A stretch of 64,000 bases of DNA, taken from Amarobacter sp964507025 (lineage in GTDB: Bacteria; Chloroflexota; Dehalococcoidia; Tepidiformales; Tepidiformaceae). Location: the NCBI GenBank assembly GCA_964507025.1, contig CAZDOK010000008.1, positions 95,759-159,758 of the forward strand. Reading direction: 5' to 3'. Within the stretch, counting starts at the first letter, position 1; each line of letters starts with the position of its first letter. Made by a program: the position numbers and the translations under genes. Below, piece by piece: positions 34,507 through 43,800 of the stretch. The notes beneath the pieces are model-generated. The model made no database searches. It saw nothing but the letters and a program-made list of their open reading frames with translations, and was not told where the DNA came from.

Positions 34507-34628
34507 GTCTCCCTGCCCCTGTATCGGCGAGGCGCCCGGGTTGCCCATCGCCGATGGATGCCGGCGGGGCGTCAGTGGATCGAGTGAGAAGAATGGGCGT
34601 TGTTGCGCCGGGAGGGTTGAGGTGCGCC

Positions 34629-35072
34629 CTACTGGGGTCGCTGGTTGCCGCGGCGGTTGACCCTGGGGCCGCGATTCTGGCCCTGTGGTCTGCCGTTCCG
34701 GTTACCAGGCCGGCCGCCAGTCCGTTGGCGCTGGCCAGTGGTTCCACTCCGGAAGGCGCCGTACTGGGATGTGCGCTTGAAGTCGTTCGTGAGCCCTGGC
34801 GGTTGCGGTTGGAAGCACTCGTTGCAGTAGACGGGCCGGCCGTCGCGGGGTTCGAAGGGGACGCGGGCGGGGTTTCCGCAGGCGGCGCAGTCGATGGTGA
34901 CGAGGGTGCGTTCGTGTTCGGCGCGGGACTTATCCGCGGACCGGCAGGCCGGGCAGCGCCAGGGCGCGCCGTTTCTACTCGATGGGTTGCCGACCTGTTC
35001 GGCCGCCGCCGTGTCCAACGGCCGGCCGCAATCGGCGCACGTGTTCGTGTTGTTCTTTTGGGCGAAAGACAC
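34629..35072 (-). CDS. CxxC zinc-ribbon protein with Arg/Gly/Gln tail
   Basis: 147 residues from a GTG with a GGAGG site. Three zinc knuckles: CADCG and CPAC in the first half and CAACG with CNECF separated by about 17 residues, the layout of small CxxC-CxxC zinc-ribbon proteins. The last 40 residues are rich in Arg, Gly, Asn and Gln and probably bind RNA or stay disordered. Lies 120 bp upstream of rpoD. Function unknown. Confidence 0.7.
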   Translation of the reverse strand: MSFAQKNNTNTCADCGRPLDTAAAEQVGNPSSRNGAPWRCPACRSADKSRAEHERTLVTIDCAACGNPARVPFEPRDGRPVYCNECFQPQPPGLTNDFKRTSQYGAFRSGTTGQRQRTGGRPGNRNGRPQGQNRGPRVNRRGNQRPQ

Positions 35073-35554
35073 CCAGGGGCCTCCATTGTCGACGCCTGGC
35101 GACGGTCGTGTTCGGGTAGCGGGTGGCGGGGGAATCCCATCCCGCCTGTGCTGCAAGGGCTAACGCTGCGCCAGCTCACGAGAAGGTGAGAGCAGCCTAG
35201 CACCGTCTGCCGGGGGGCGTGCGACCTGTGGGTATCATACACCATGCGAACAAGGATTGGAACACTTGTTCGCTGGTTTTCATCGTGTTGCGGCGAGACG
35301 CGGTGGAGGGGTGCGGGAGGGATCGGCAGGCCCGTCAGACAACCCCCCGGTGCTGTCATTGTCCCGAACCAGATGAAGGCAACCGCTTTCACCAGTTCAC
35401 CTGGAGTGCGCGCGTCAGCCGCCACTGGCCGGAAACCTAGCACGTGGATCACAGGACGCCGGAGCGTCGGCGTGCGTATCACCTTGTGATGCTGGGACCG
35501 CCGGGTCCATCCTTGAGGCTTGGAACAACACCACCGGGAACGGAGGGGGCGACA
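35073..35554. other. 482-bp intergenic region between divergent genes
   Basis: No convincing gene. It should hold promoters for the zinc-ribbon gene (left) and the flavin-binding protein (right). A TATGAT-like element on the minus strand (about 35230) is a weak -10 candidate. Past this point the sequence style changes to accessory DNA. Confidence 0.4.
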
Positions 35555-36046
35555 ATGGAGATCGTCGACTTTCAAGAGATCGCAGAGGAGTTCGATCGGC
35601 GCGTTAGTGAGAAGGTGTGGTGCAGCGTCGCAACCGTGGACCGCGCTGGCCGTCCTCGAAGCCGTGTCTTACATCCAATCTGGGACGGTTGCATCGGATG
35701 GGTCGGGACGTACCCCGGTTCACATAAGTCAAGGCACCTCGAGGCGAACCCGTATGTCTCATGCTCGTACGTCGATTCCCTCGCACCGGTGTACGTCGAC
35801 TGCCGCGCCGAATGGGTCCTGGACGTCGGCCAGAAGCGCCTCGTTTGGGAGCTGATGCAGTCCAAGCCGGCACCGTACGGTTTCGATCCGGGATTGATTT
35901 GGCCGGCCCCGGAAGATCAACGTTTCGGTGTCCTCAAACTGATCCCCTGGCGCCTGGAGATTTACACGGCCAGTCCCGGCCAGCCACCTAACGTGCTCGT
36001 GTGGCGAGGTGGGGCTACGCCGGGGCGAGACGGCATGGTTCCTTGA
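35555..36046 (+). CDS. Pyridoxamine 5'-phosphate oxidase-fold (FMN/F420-type) protein
   Basis: 163 residues, ATG with a GGAGGGGG site. The split-barrel pattern WCSVATVDRAGRPRSRVLHPIWDG and the strand FGVLKLIPWRLEIYT are typical of the PNPOx-like superfamily, whose members bind FMN, F420 or haem and reduce small molecules. Specificity cannot be read from sequence alone. Confidence 0.8.
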   Translation: MEIVDFQEIAEEFDRRVSEKVWCSVATVDRAGRPRSRVLHPIWDGCIGWVGTYPGSHKSRHLEANPYVSCSYVDSLAPVYVDCRAEWVLDVGQKRLVWELMQSKPAPYGFDPGLIWPAPEDQRFGVLKLIPWRLEIYTASPGQPPNVLVWRGGATPGRDGMVP

Positions 36047-36127
36047 CTCCCTCTTCGCGTGAGCGCCCGGGGGAGAGCAACGGGGTAAGCAGCGCTGAGA
36101 AACGTCGGCAGGTGAATCAGCCCACGG

Positions 36128-36457
36128 CCGCCCGTTCCAGTTCGGCGATGTCGCGCGTTTTCATCTGGAGCATCACGGCGAACGCGCGCTGGTCCCCGGC
36201 CCGAAACGTCGCGAACTGTGCCACCGTCGTCGGCGAGGAAGAGCCGCGCCTTGATGCGCATGCCCTTCGCGGCCTCAGCGGCCTGGAGCGCCTGCCCGAC
36301 GGGCGGGGATCGTCCAGACGTGCGACCGGACGATGGGCGGCAGCCCCTTCGCCTGGAGGGTCTGCGTGCTCGCCGGAAACCTCTGGACGGTGGCTGAGGC
36401 CCAGGCTCCGTGGGTGCCTGCAAGGCGAGCGCGTGTGCCTTCGCGGCCGGAAGACAC
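36128..36457 (-). pseudogene. Phage prohead-protease remnant, copy A
   Basis: Split over two frames: QTLQAKGLPPIVRSHVWTI in one (about 36300-36400) and GQALQAAEAAKGMRIKARLFLADD in another (36200-36300). Both match the intact-frame copy at 38950-39321. The left end encodes a separate phage-type C-terminus (MKTRDIAELERA) ending in a stop near 36120. It abuts the CoA-transferase stop. Confidence 0.7.
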
Positions 36458-37735
36458 TTAAAGCTCGTCTTCGAGTCCCAGGACAACGGCGCCTGTCTCG
36501 GCGAGCCTGCGGATTTCATCTGTTGAGTAGCCCAGTTCCAGGAGCCACTTGCGCGTGTCGCGGCCCAGCGGCGGCGATGCTCCCTGGGGCGCGGGCGGAC
36601 TGTCGGACATCTGCCAGGGCGGCGCGGCCATGCGTTGCGGGCCCGTGAGGTCGTGCTCGAGGTCGACCACATAGTCGTTGGCCAGCACCTGGGGGCTCTC
36701 CAGCATCTCCTCGACGAACGACACGGGGCTCGCGGGCACGCCGTGCGCGTCGAAAATGGCCATCCATTCTTCGGTCGTGTGGCCTTCGAACATAGCTTCG
36801 ATGGCCGCGATCGCCTCGGCGGGTGCGCTCTTCGCGGAGCTTCCTTCGAGCGGGTCCTCAATGCCCAGTGCCGCGCGCATGCGTTCCCGTGTCGCGGGAG
36901 AAAGGCAACCGACAGTCAGGGCGCCATTCTTCGTCTTGTAACCGCGGTAGTAGATGCCGAAGCCGATGACGGTTTCGGACTTCTCCCGGCGACGCCGGAC
37001 AAACCGGTCGAAGGGCTCGCCTTCCGCCCGCGAGCGTTCGAGGTCGGAGAGGAAGGACTCGCGGCGTTCGGCATCGGCGACGGGGACGCTCATGAAGGCG
37101 GAACCCTGGATCATCAGGGCGTTCGCGAGGAGCGACGTTTCGACGCGCTGGCCGCGGCCGGTGGCATTGCGGTGGAAGAGTGCCGCGCAGACTCCGAGGG
37201 CGATGGCGTAACCGGTGGTGAAGTCGGCGGGGGCCGCCGGACCGGAGAGCGCCGGGAAGCCGCGCTCGTCGAGCCAGAGGCGGTGCATCAACAGACCCGA
37301 GGCCGCCTGTGCAACGATGTCGTAGCCGGGGCGGTGTGACCATGGGCCTTTCCGGCCGAACGCGGTGCTATCTACATAGATGATGTCGGGGCGGTGGGCC
37401 TTGAGCGTCTCGTAGTCCACCCCGAGGCGCGCGGACACGTCGGGGCGGCTGTTGATGACGGCGACGTCGCAGGTCCGGGCCAGCCGATGCACCACTTCCT
37501 GGCACTCCGGGCGCGCAAGGTCCAGCACGAGCGACTGCTTGCCGCGGTTGAGCGACTGGTACGCCTTCGACTCATTGGGGAAGAACTGCCCCGTCAGGCG
37601 CCATGGTTCGCCCCCGGGGGGCTCGATCTTGATGACTTCGGCCCCAAGGTCGGCAAGCAGCATGCAGCCGAGCGGACCAGCGATCACCTGCGTGAGGTCC
37701 AGCACGCGGATGCCGGCGAGTGGTCCTGATGTCAT
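36458..37735 (-). CDS. CaiB/BaiF family (family III) CoA-transferase
   Basis: 425 residues from the ATG at 37733-37735, which has an AGGAGG site; the longer frame upstream has no coding look. Typical features: LAGIRVLDLTQVIAGPLG at the start, KIEPPGGEPWR, LNRGKQSLVLDLARPE, the NSRPDV segment that usually holds the Asp nucleophile region, and GYDIVAQAASG. It moves CoA between carboxylic acids, probably in catabolism of a fatty or aromatic acid with the enoyl-CoA hydratase encoded 22 bp upstream. Confidence 0.9.
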   Translation of the reverse strand: MTSGPLAGIRVLDLTQVIAGPLGCMLLADLGAEVIKIEPPGGEPWRLTGQFFPNESKAYQSLNRGKQSLVLDLARPECQEVVHRLARTCDVAVINSRPDVSARLGVDYETLKAHRPDIIYVDSTAFGRKGPWSHRPGYDIVAQAASGLLMHRLWLDERGFPALSGPAAPADFTTGYAIALGVCAALFHRNATGRGQRVETSLLANALMIQGSAFMSVPVADAERRESFLSDLERSRAEGEPFDRFVRRRREKSETVIGFGIYYRGYKTKNGALTVGCLSPATRERMRAALGIEDPLEGSSAKSAPAEAIAAIEAMFEGHTTEEWMAIFDAHGVPASPVSFVEEMLESPQVLANDYVVDLEHDLTGPQRMAAPPWQMSDSPPAPQGASPPLGRDTRKWLLELGYSTDEIRRLAETGAVVLGLEDEL

Positions 37736-37757
37736 GGGCGGCTCCTCCTGCAGGCTC

Positions 37758-38540
37758 CTAGCGGAACCGCGGTTCGCGCTTTTCGCGGAAGGCGGCGACC
37801 GCTTCGCGCTGTTCGGCCGATCCACGGCGCCGGGCAAGGGCTTCGCGCTCGCGCTGCATAACCAGCGAGATGTTTCCCTCAACGGCGTTCGCGTTGAGCA
37901 GTGCCTTGGTCTCGCGGAGGCACTCCGGGCCGATCTGGGCGTAATCGTGAGCCAGGGCCATGGCTGCGGGCATCAGATCGTCGTGGGCGACGGTGCGCAG
38001 GACGAGGCCGATGCGTTCCGCTTCGCGGGCGTCGATGGTGCGCCCGGAGAGGGCGAGGTCGGAGGCCGCCTGCACCCCGACGATCTGGGGGAGAAGGTGT
38101 GTGCTGGCGAGCTCGGGGACGATCCCGACACGCACGAAACGGATCGAGAACGTAGCCCGCTCGGAGGCGATCCGTACGTCGCATGGGAGGACTCGCGTCA
38201 GGCCTGCGCCAATGCAGGCGCCATTCACTGCAACCACGCTTGGCTTGGCGGAGCGCACATACTCGACCCAGTTGAAGCGGAACTTCGGGCGCTCAATGCG
38301 CTCACCATCGCGCTCGCGGATGCTGTCCTCGAAGCGCGAGATATCGACGCCGGCACAAAACGCGCGGCCATTTCCGGTAATCAGGATGGCGCCGATGGAG
38401 TCGTCTTCGTTCAGCTCGGCGAACGCTTCGTTGTACTCCTCGGACATCTGGTTGGTCATGGCGTTGAGGCGTTCCGGGCGGTTCAACCGCAGGATGCCGA
38501 TGGCGCCGTCCCTTTCGATTTGAATGAATTCGTAGTCCAT
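37758..38540 (-). CDS. Enoyl-CoA hydratase/isomerase
   Basis: 260 residues. Crotonase fold with NRPERLNAM, the oxyanion-hole strands GNGRAFCAGVDISRF and VVAVNGACIGAGL, and the helix LLPQIVGVQAASDLALSG. One catalytic Glu position typical of hydratases (Glu in the second motif) is not obvious; an isomerase or hydrolase role is possible. First complete gene of a leftward operon whose preceding acyl-CoA dehydrogenase is now truncated. Confidence 0.88.
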   Translation of the reverse strand: MDYEFIQIERDGAIGILRLNRPERLNAMTNQMSEEYNEAFAELNEDDSIGAILITGNGRAFCAGVDISRFEDSIRERDGERIERPKFRFNWVEYVRSAKPSVVAVNGACIGAGLTRVLPCDVRIASERATFSIRFVRVGIVPELASTHLLPQIVGVQAASDLALSGRTIDAREAERIGLVLRTVAHDDLMPAAMALAHDYAQIGPECLRETKALLNANAVEGNISLVMQREREALARRRGSAEQREAVAAFREKREPRFR

Positions 38541-38566
38541 GGGTTGCTCCTATCGAGGCGTGGATT

Positions 38567-38700
38567 CTAGCCTCGGGGAAGCCCGAGGCCACGGGTGGCG
38601 ATGATATTGCGCTGGATCTCGCTGGAACCGGCGGCGATGGTCTTGGGGGATGACGCTGAGGTAGGCCATCGCCGGGTTCAGCCGTGGGTCTTCAACAGCG
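38567..38700 (-). pseudogene. C-terminal stub of an acyl-CoA dehydrogenase
   Basis: The minus strand encodes NPAMAYLSVIP followed, after a one-base shift in a run of five C, by KTIAAGSSEIQRNIIATRGLGLP and a stop at 38567. This is the family C-terminus. Everything upstream is lost, and phage and tRNA-derived sequence begins about 120 bp further on. The break removed the first gene of the catabolic operon. Confidence 0.8.
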
Positions 38701-38819
38701 GGGAATCGCGGAGCTGTCCAGTGACGCCCGGCACGTGCATTCGGTCAGGGCGCCCCGCTGCGCGAGTTCAGACCCGAACATTTCGCACATCGAGGGGCGC
38801 AGCGGGCGAGGGGAGAGTC

Positions 38820-38867
38820 CTGGTAGGCCCGGAGAGATTCGAACTCTCGACCAATGGATTAAAAGTC
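38820..38867 (-). repeat. Left attachment repeat: 3' half of tRNA-Lys(UUU)
   Basis: 48 bp identical to 63591-63638. On the minus strand it reads as the anticodon loop CTTTTAA, variable region, T-arm with loop TTCGAAT, acceptor 3' strand and encoded CCA. The 5' half of a tRNA does not follow, so this is an integration core, not a functional tRNA. Confidence 0.92.
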
Positions 38868-38908
38868 TCGGTGAACCCAATTGGGACGGAGGCCCGCAGG
38901 GTGAATCA

Positions 38909-38926
38909 ATGTCCCGCGATGTCCCG
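38909..38926. repeat. Two 8-bp direct repeats, 10 bp apart, inside the left repeat
   Basis: ATGTCCCG at 38909-38916 and 38919-38926. Helically phased short repeats beside a tRNA core are typical of integrase arm sites. The motif differs from that beside the right core. Confidence 0.4.
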
Positions 38927-38949
38927 GGTTGACCATCCCTGCCGATGGG

Positions 38950-39321
38950 TTACGGATCACGATACGGATCAGCATGCCCGGTCCGAGGCGCCACGAACGT
39001 ACCATCTTCGTCGCCCAGGAAGAGCCGCGCCTTGATGCGCAGGCCCTTCGCGTCCTCGACCGCCTGGAGCGCCTGCCCGACGGGCGGGATGGTCCAGACG
39101 TGCGACCAGACGATCGGCGGGAGGCCCTTCTCCTGGAGCGTCTGGGTGAAGGCGCCGGGTTCGATGATGTCCGAGTCGCCAAAGAAGTCAGGGCGATCGG
39201 GCGTGCTGAAGACGGCCACGTACGCCTCGAACGTGCCGGCCGGCTCGCCTTCGCCGAGGACCTTGAAGTCAGCCGGGCAGCACGCGACGCCGTGAAGGTT
39301 GGACTTCCATTCGATACGCAA
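38950..39321 (-). pseudogene. HK97-type prohead protease remnant, copy B
   Basis: 123 residues from a TTG with an AAGGGG site. The N-terminal half of the HK97 prohead protease is clear: FEAYVAVFSTPDRPDFFGD, PGAFTQTL, PPIVWSHVWTIPPVGQA and GLRIKARLFL. The family is usually about 180-230 residues; here the C-terminal part, with the Ser region, is missing and the frame stops early. Once cleaved scaffold and capsid proteins during phage head maturation. Confidence 0.75.
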
Positions 39322-39342
39322 CCGGCTGCCCCTTCCCCGGCC

Positions 39343-39375
39343 AAACAAACGGGCCGAAGCAATCGCTCCGGCCCG
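39343..39375 (-). terminator. Rho-independent terminator on the minus strand
   Basis: Stem 39350-39360 with 39365-39375 (11 bp, one mismatch, 4-base loop), followed on the minus strand by TTTGTTTGG. It would stop leftward transcripts just before the protease remnant. Confidence 0.65.
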
Positions 39376-39480
39376 CGGGGGGTTCCGGCGTCGGCGCACT
39401 GGGCGCCCTATGGATGCAGCCCTACCACGGCACCGCGTCGCGGTTCAAGGGATGCCGAACGGTTGTGCTAAACTCCTCGA

Positions 39481-40440
39481 GTGCCTCTTTCCCCTGACGA
39501 GCAGCGTTGTGTCCTAGGCGCGTGCCGGCTTCTCGCACACCTCCGCGGCGGATCATGGGCGATTGTGGAGGGCGCGACGCTGGACGACCTGCACCCAGAC
39601 TCCAAGAGTCCGGAAGTTCTCGTCTCGAACGGCACCCTTTCCGCCGCCATAGAGGTCACCGAACTCCGCGGCGGGTCCGTCTGGAATGAGCACGGAGTGA
39701 GTTGGCGCACTCTTGAGTCGGTACTGCGACCGAGTCGAGAGGGCCACTTCCTTCTCATCCCGTCTGATGACTTCCGCTTGCCTATCTCCAAGGCCGTCGT
39801 CCGTCAACTCAAAGAGCAGATCGAAGTCGCAGATCAATCGCTTCGCGATGAAGGAGCAGTGGCAGTGGTCCGTGTGCCGCGTTCGGCGGTGATCTCGTTG
39901 GTCAATCCAACGCTACCGGGACACGTCTATTGCTGCCACCACAGCATGCCGGAGGTTCTTCACGCTGCGTCGGGCCAGATTGCCGGTGCATACATGCTCG
40001 TCGACTGTGACCAGTGGGAGCACACGTTCCGAACCGACATTGGCCGTTCTCAGGCAGCCCAACGCATCGCCAATGCCTGCAACCGCCGCCTTGCCGGCGA
40101 GATTACGAGGGCGGAGTGGGACGAGGAGTGGGCGCTACACCTGATGGACGTGAGCGGGTCTGGAGTTGAGATTCTCTGTGCCACGGCAGCGGTGAGCGTC
40201 CCGGGGATGGTCGCCGAGGACGTCTCGCGGGCGGTGGCCGCGAGGCACAGGAAGTTTGCCGGCCAACGGTGGGCAGACCTGCATGTCTTGGTCATGGACG
40301 CCCGGTTTAGCCTGACTTCAACGGACTACGCTGCACTCGCTCTTTCCCATGTGCCGGACGACCAACTGTCCCAACTCGATCTGATCGCTCTCACACACGG
40401 CGACGATACCGAGATGGTCTGGGAGAAGCCGAGCCTCTGA
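39481..40440 (+). CDS. Unknown 319-aa protein inserted among phage head genes
   Basis: GTG start right after a hairpin. No known family is recognised. An early region reads SNGTLSAAIEVTELRGG, loosely like the D-(x)n-E-x-K strand of PD-(D/E)XK nucleases but with Thr instead of Lys. Later it has CCHHSM and CDQWEHTFRTDIGRS. No signal peptide or membrane helices, so it is cytosolic. It is oriented against the surrounding phage remnants, whose Com-like gene it overlaps by 123 bp at the 3' end, and its less GC-biased codons suggest separate acquisition. It may be a defence or cargo gene. Confidence 0.65.
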   Translation: MPLSPDEQRCVLGACRLLAHLRGGSWAIVEGATLDDLHPDSKSPEVLVSNGTLSAAIEVTELRGGSVWNEHGVSWRTLESVLRPSREGHFLLIPSDDFRLPISKAVVRQLKEQIEVADQSLRDEGAVAVVRVPRSAVISLVNPTLPGHVYCCHHSMPEVLHAASGQIAGAYMLVDCDQWEHTFRTDIGRSQAAQRIANACNRRLAGEITRAEWDEEWALHLMDVSGSGVEILCATAAVSVPGMVAEDVSRAVAARHRKFAGQRWADLHVLVMDARFSLTSTDYAALALSHVPDDQLSQLDLIALTHGDDTEMVWEKPSL

Positions 40441-40563
40441 CTCTGCGGTGCAGATGCACGTTCGTTTGCACCGTGGGCATCGGAACACGACCGTACCGTC
40501 AGCCTCACAGACCAGCTTGCCGCAAGATTGGCAACGGATTGGGCGCAGTCCCTCCAGCTTCAT
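40318..40563 (-). CDS. Com-like phage zinc-finger protein
   Basis: 81 residues from an ATG with a GGAGG site. The first 40 residues (MKLEGLRPIRCQSCGKLVCEAD, FRCPRCKRT) carry the two CxxC pairs of Mu Com-type zinc fingers, small phage regulators of translation found next to portal genes. The ATG overlaps the portal remnant stop (ATGA). The tail beyond residue 42 is antisense to the 319-aa gene and is probably not original. Confidence 0.65.
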   Translation of the reverse strand: MKLEGLRPIRCQSCGKLVCEADGTVVFRCPRCKRTCICTAESEARLLPDHLGIVAVCESDQIELGQLVVRHMGKSECSVVR

Positions 40564-40860
40564 CGCGCTTCCTCCGATGTCTTCGATGCCTGGAGGTGTG
40601 CCAGCCGCTCCTCCATCGCTACGGCGCCCTCGCCGATGGGCATCATGTTCAGGGGCATCCAAAGCATGTCGGCGCGTGGGTCGTCGACGCGGTCGCGGTT
40701 CTCTAGGGCGCGCTTCTCGTTGGGCGTGGGCAAGTCGGCGGCCTTCAAAGCCTCGAACCGCTCCTTCGGGTTCCCTTTCGCATCTCGTTCAGGTCGAACT
40801 CGACGTACTGTCCAACGAGGAGCGGCTGCAGTTGGTCAGTGAGGCAAGCGGCCTTCGAGT
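40560..40860 (-). pseudogene. Phage portal protein, C-terminal remnant with frameshift
   Basis: Frame 1 gives QLQPLLVGQYVEFDLNEM; a shift then gives GNPKERFEALKAADLPTPNEKRALEN and MLWMPLNMMPIGEG, the known end of HK97-like portal proteins, ending at the ATGA shared with the Com-like gene. The rest of the portal is absent; the DUF499 gene ends 15 bp away. Confidence 0.75.
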
Positions 40861-40874
40861 AGCGGGCCGCTCCG

Positions 40875-43800
40875 CTACTCCTCCTCGAACTCGAAGGACT
40901 GGAACTTCAGCGTCCTGGCATTCTCGCTCACCGTCCGGATGACCTGGTCAGGGATGCCACCAGGCGCCTTGGCGCGGACTTCGAGGACCACCTCGACCTC
41001 GGAATCGATGAGGCCCGCGAGGTGCTTCACGACTTCGTCGGCGATCTGGCCGGCGCTCGATGAAACCTTCAACTGGTTGAGCTTCACCGAGCCGTAGAAG
41101 CGACGCATGACCTTCGCTGTTGGGGGCGGGGGCGTTTTGCCGTCGCCATCGTCATGGCCCTTGCCGTCTCCCTGTCCCTTGCCACCGTCATCGCCAGTCC
41201 CGTCGCTGGCCTTGGCTTTCGGTGCGGCCGCTTCCGCGATGTCCTTGCGCACGATCAGCGACGCGTCATCGAGCAGGATTGTCTGAGGCCGTTGGCCGAA
41301 GCTCAGCCCGACGTACTTCCCGCCATCCAGTCCCACCGCATAGCCGAAGAAGTCCCGGCTCGCGGCGCCTTCCTGGACTGCCTTCATGAACACGTCGCGG
41401 TCGCGCAGCCGCGGAAAGTACACATACCGCGTGAGGTTTTCCTCCCAAAGCTTCTTGACCGAGATGTACTCGAGGCCTTGGGGCCAAAACCAACGATCGA
41501 GCTCACGCTTGAGGAACATTGGTGACCACGCCTCCAGGAGGCGCTCCTCTTGCTGAAGAGCCGACGCGATGCGTCGCGCGAGGGTGCCTGTCGAGCCCAG
41601 ACGCCCGGCGGTGTCCATGGCTCGAAGCGATTCGTCGCCGACCTTCCACTTCCCCTGCTCCTCGGCGACCGCGCGCTGCGGAAGAATGGCCCACCGGTAG
41701 CCTTCGCCGAGAAGGGCGTCCACAGACTGCAGGGCCTTGTCGCGGCCCTCGGTCGCCTGGCGGACCTGGTTCTCATCGAGGTTCAGCTGGCGCTTCTCGT
41801 CGACGATGGACTTCCACGCCAGGTACGACTTGGTGCTGTCCACGAGCGGCGCGTGCGAGTCTTCGTCGAAGGCCGCGAACACGACCATGTTCCGATTCAA
41901 CCGAGGTGAGTTGGCGCGGTGATCCAGAACGTCCTTCGACCAGGCGAGCGCTGGCGAATCATCCGACCCCGCGTGATGCGGGAACCGTGGCGATACGACC
42001 ACGAGGCGAACCGCGGTGTCGTCGGGCACATCCGCGTGCGTGGGTGGCGCGACGTGCTTGCCGGCGAACAGTGCGCGGTCACCATCCTCCTTCAGCCGTG
42101 CAACGAGCAGCGCGTAGACATCATCCTCGGCGACTCGGCTGATGCGATCCGCGACGGTCTTGTTCAGATTCGGGCGCACTTCGAACCAATAGCGGCTGCC
42201 GGCGCCGTGCAGAAACTGGAGCCGATCGCGAAGACGCCCCAGGACGTCGTTGTAGGTGGCGACCGGCTCGCCGGGCCTGGCGGTCCCTAACCGAATGCGC
42301 ACGTCCTCGATTCCGGGCGTTGCCTTCCCCGGCACGCTACCGAGGAGAATCGTCCGGGCGGCCGCGCGCGCGGCGCCAACCTTCCCGAACCTGGGATTCG
42401 AGGCGTCGATGTTCACCGCTTCGGACGTTGGCCCCTCGATGTCACTGTCGATCACAGATTGGAACGCCGGCGGCAGGTAGCGCATGAGTTCTTCCCGCAC
42501 TACAGGGAGGTCGAAACGGATCGTGGCCGGCATGATCAGCGCCGAGCGGTCGTCGCCCAGCCACATCGCCTGGACGGCGCCGGCGAGCAATCGAAGGACG
42601 CCTCGGGTCGACTGGAAGTGCGGCACGGCGCCATTCCAGTCCTGGTATAGGCGGTCGAACAGCTCCGGATGGAACGGGTAGGCGGACTTCATCCGCTCCT
42701 CGTAGGCCTTCTCCTGCACCTCGGCGGGGAAGTCCGAGGAGTTGCTCCGGTAGTACCGCACGAAGGCCGACACGGCCTGGTCACGTCCGTCTGTGTCGAC
42801 GCGTTCGAACAGGCGCCGGCGGACGACCTCGAAGGACTCGGTTGCTTGCACGGGCTGCCAGGCAGCTTCCATGCGTCCGAACGTCTGCTGGATACGCGAG
42901 AGCACCTGTTGGCCCTGGACGCCCCCAATCTCCATGTCGGACTCGGGGATTGACGCCGCGACAATGACGCCGGGCGTCGCCTTGGCGAGCTCGGTGAGCG
43001 TCTGGATGAACGATAGGTTCGATTCGAGCGTCCCGCCAGGGATGCCTGACTTCAGCTTGCGTCCGTAGGCCACCAATTCATCGATGAGGATGATGCAGGG
43101 CGAAGCCATCTCCAGGACCTTGCGGAGCTCCTCGCCGGGGGCGACCGCCTTGTCGTCGGCCGTCTGCACGAACTGGTACGCCTTCCAGCCGCCAAGCTGC
43201 CACGCCATGTGGCCCCACAGCGTCTTCAGGCTGATACCGAGCGACTTGATCTCCGGGTCGTCGTCGAATGGCGCCGTGGCCGAGAGCTTCGTGCCCACGA
43301 GCACGGCGACGTTCGCCTTCGGAAGGGCAACGCCCAGCTCCTGGCTCAATTCCTTGAGGACGGGCACGTCGTCGATGATTTCGGCGCCGGAGCGGGCCAT
43401 GTGGTAGAGCGCGAGCATGGTGTGCGTCTTGCCGCCACCGAAGCCGGTCTTGAGCTGGACCACCGGGTCGCCGCCCTGGTCGGTGAGTCGCCGCAGCCCC
43501 GTCTTCAGGAAGTCTCGGATGCCGCTCGTGACGTAGGTGCGCTCGAAGAACTCTCGCGGGTCGGTGTACTCGGCGCCGACGCCAGGCGTCTTCCGGTAGA
43601 CCTCGTGGAGATCGGCGGCGAACTGGCTCTGGGTGAGCGTGCCGCTGCGGACATCGGACCTCGGGGTTACGACCTCTCGCCAGGGCCGCAGCCCGGCGTC
43701 GGGAAACGATGGGGCGACGGCCGACGCAGCGACCGGCGCGCTCCTCGGCGCGGAAGGCGGCTCAAGGGCCTGGACGTCGCCTGGCAGGGGCGCGGTCGTA

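Noticed and set aside
35962..36861. A 299-residue gene on the minus strand
   Set aside because: Mostly antisense or out of frame to the CoA-transferase; only its middle matches the prohead protease remnant.
38820..38867. A functional tRNA-Lys gene
   Set aside because: Only the 3' half is present. No D-arm or pairing 5' acceptor strand (CGGGCCT on the plus strand to the right) is found for either copy.
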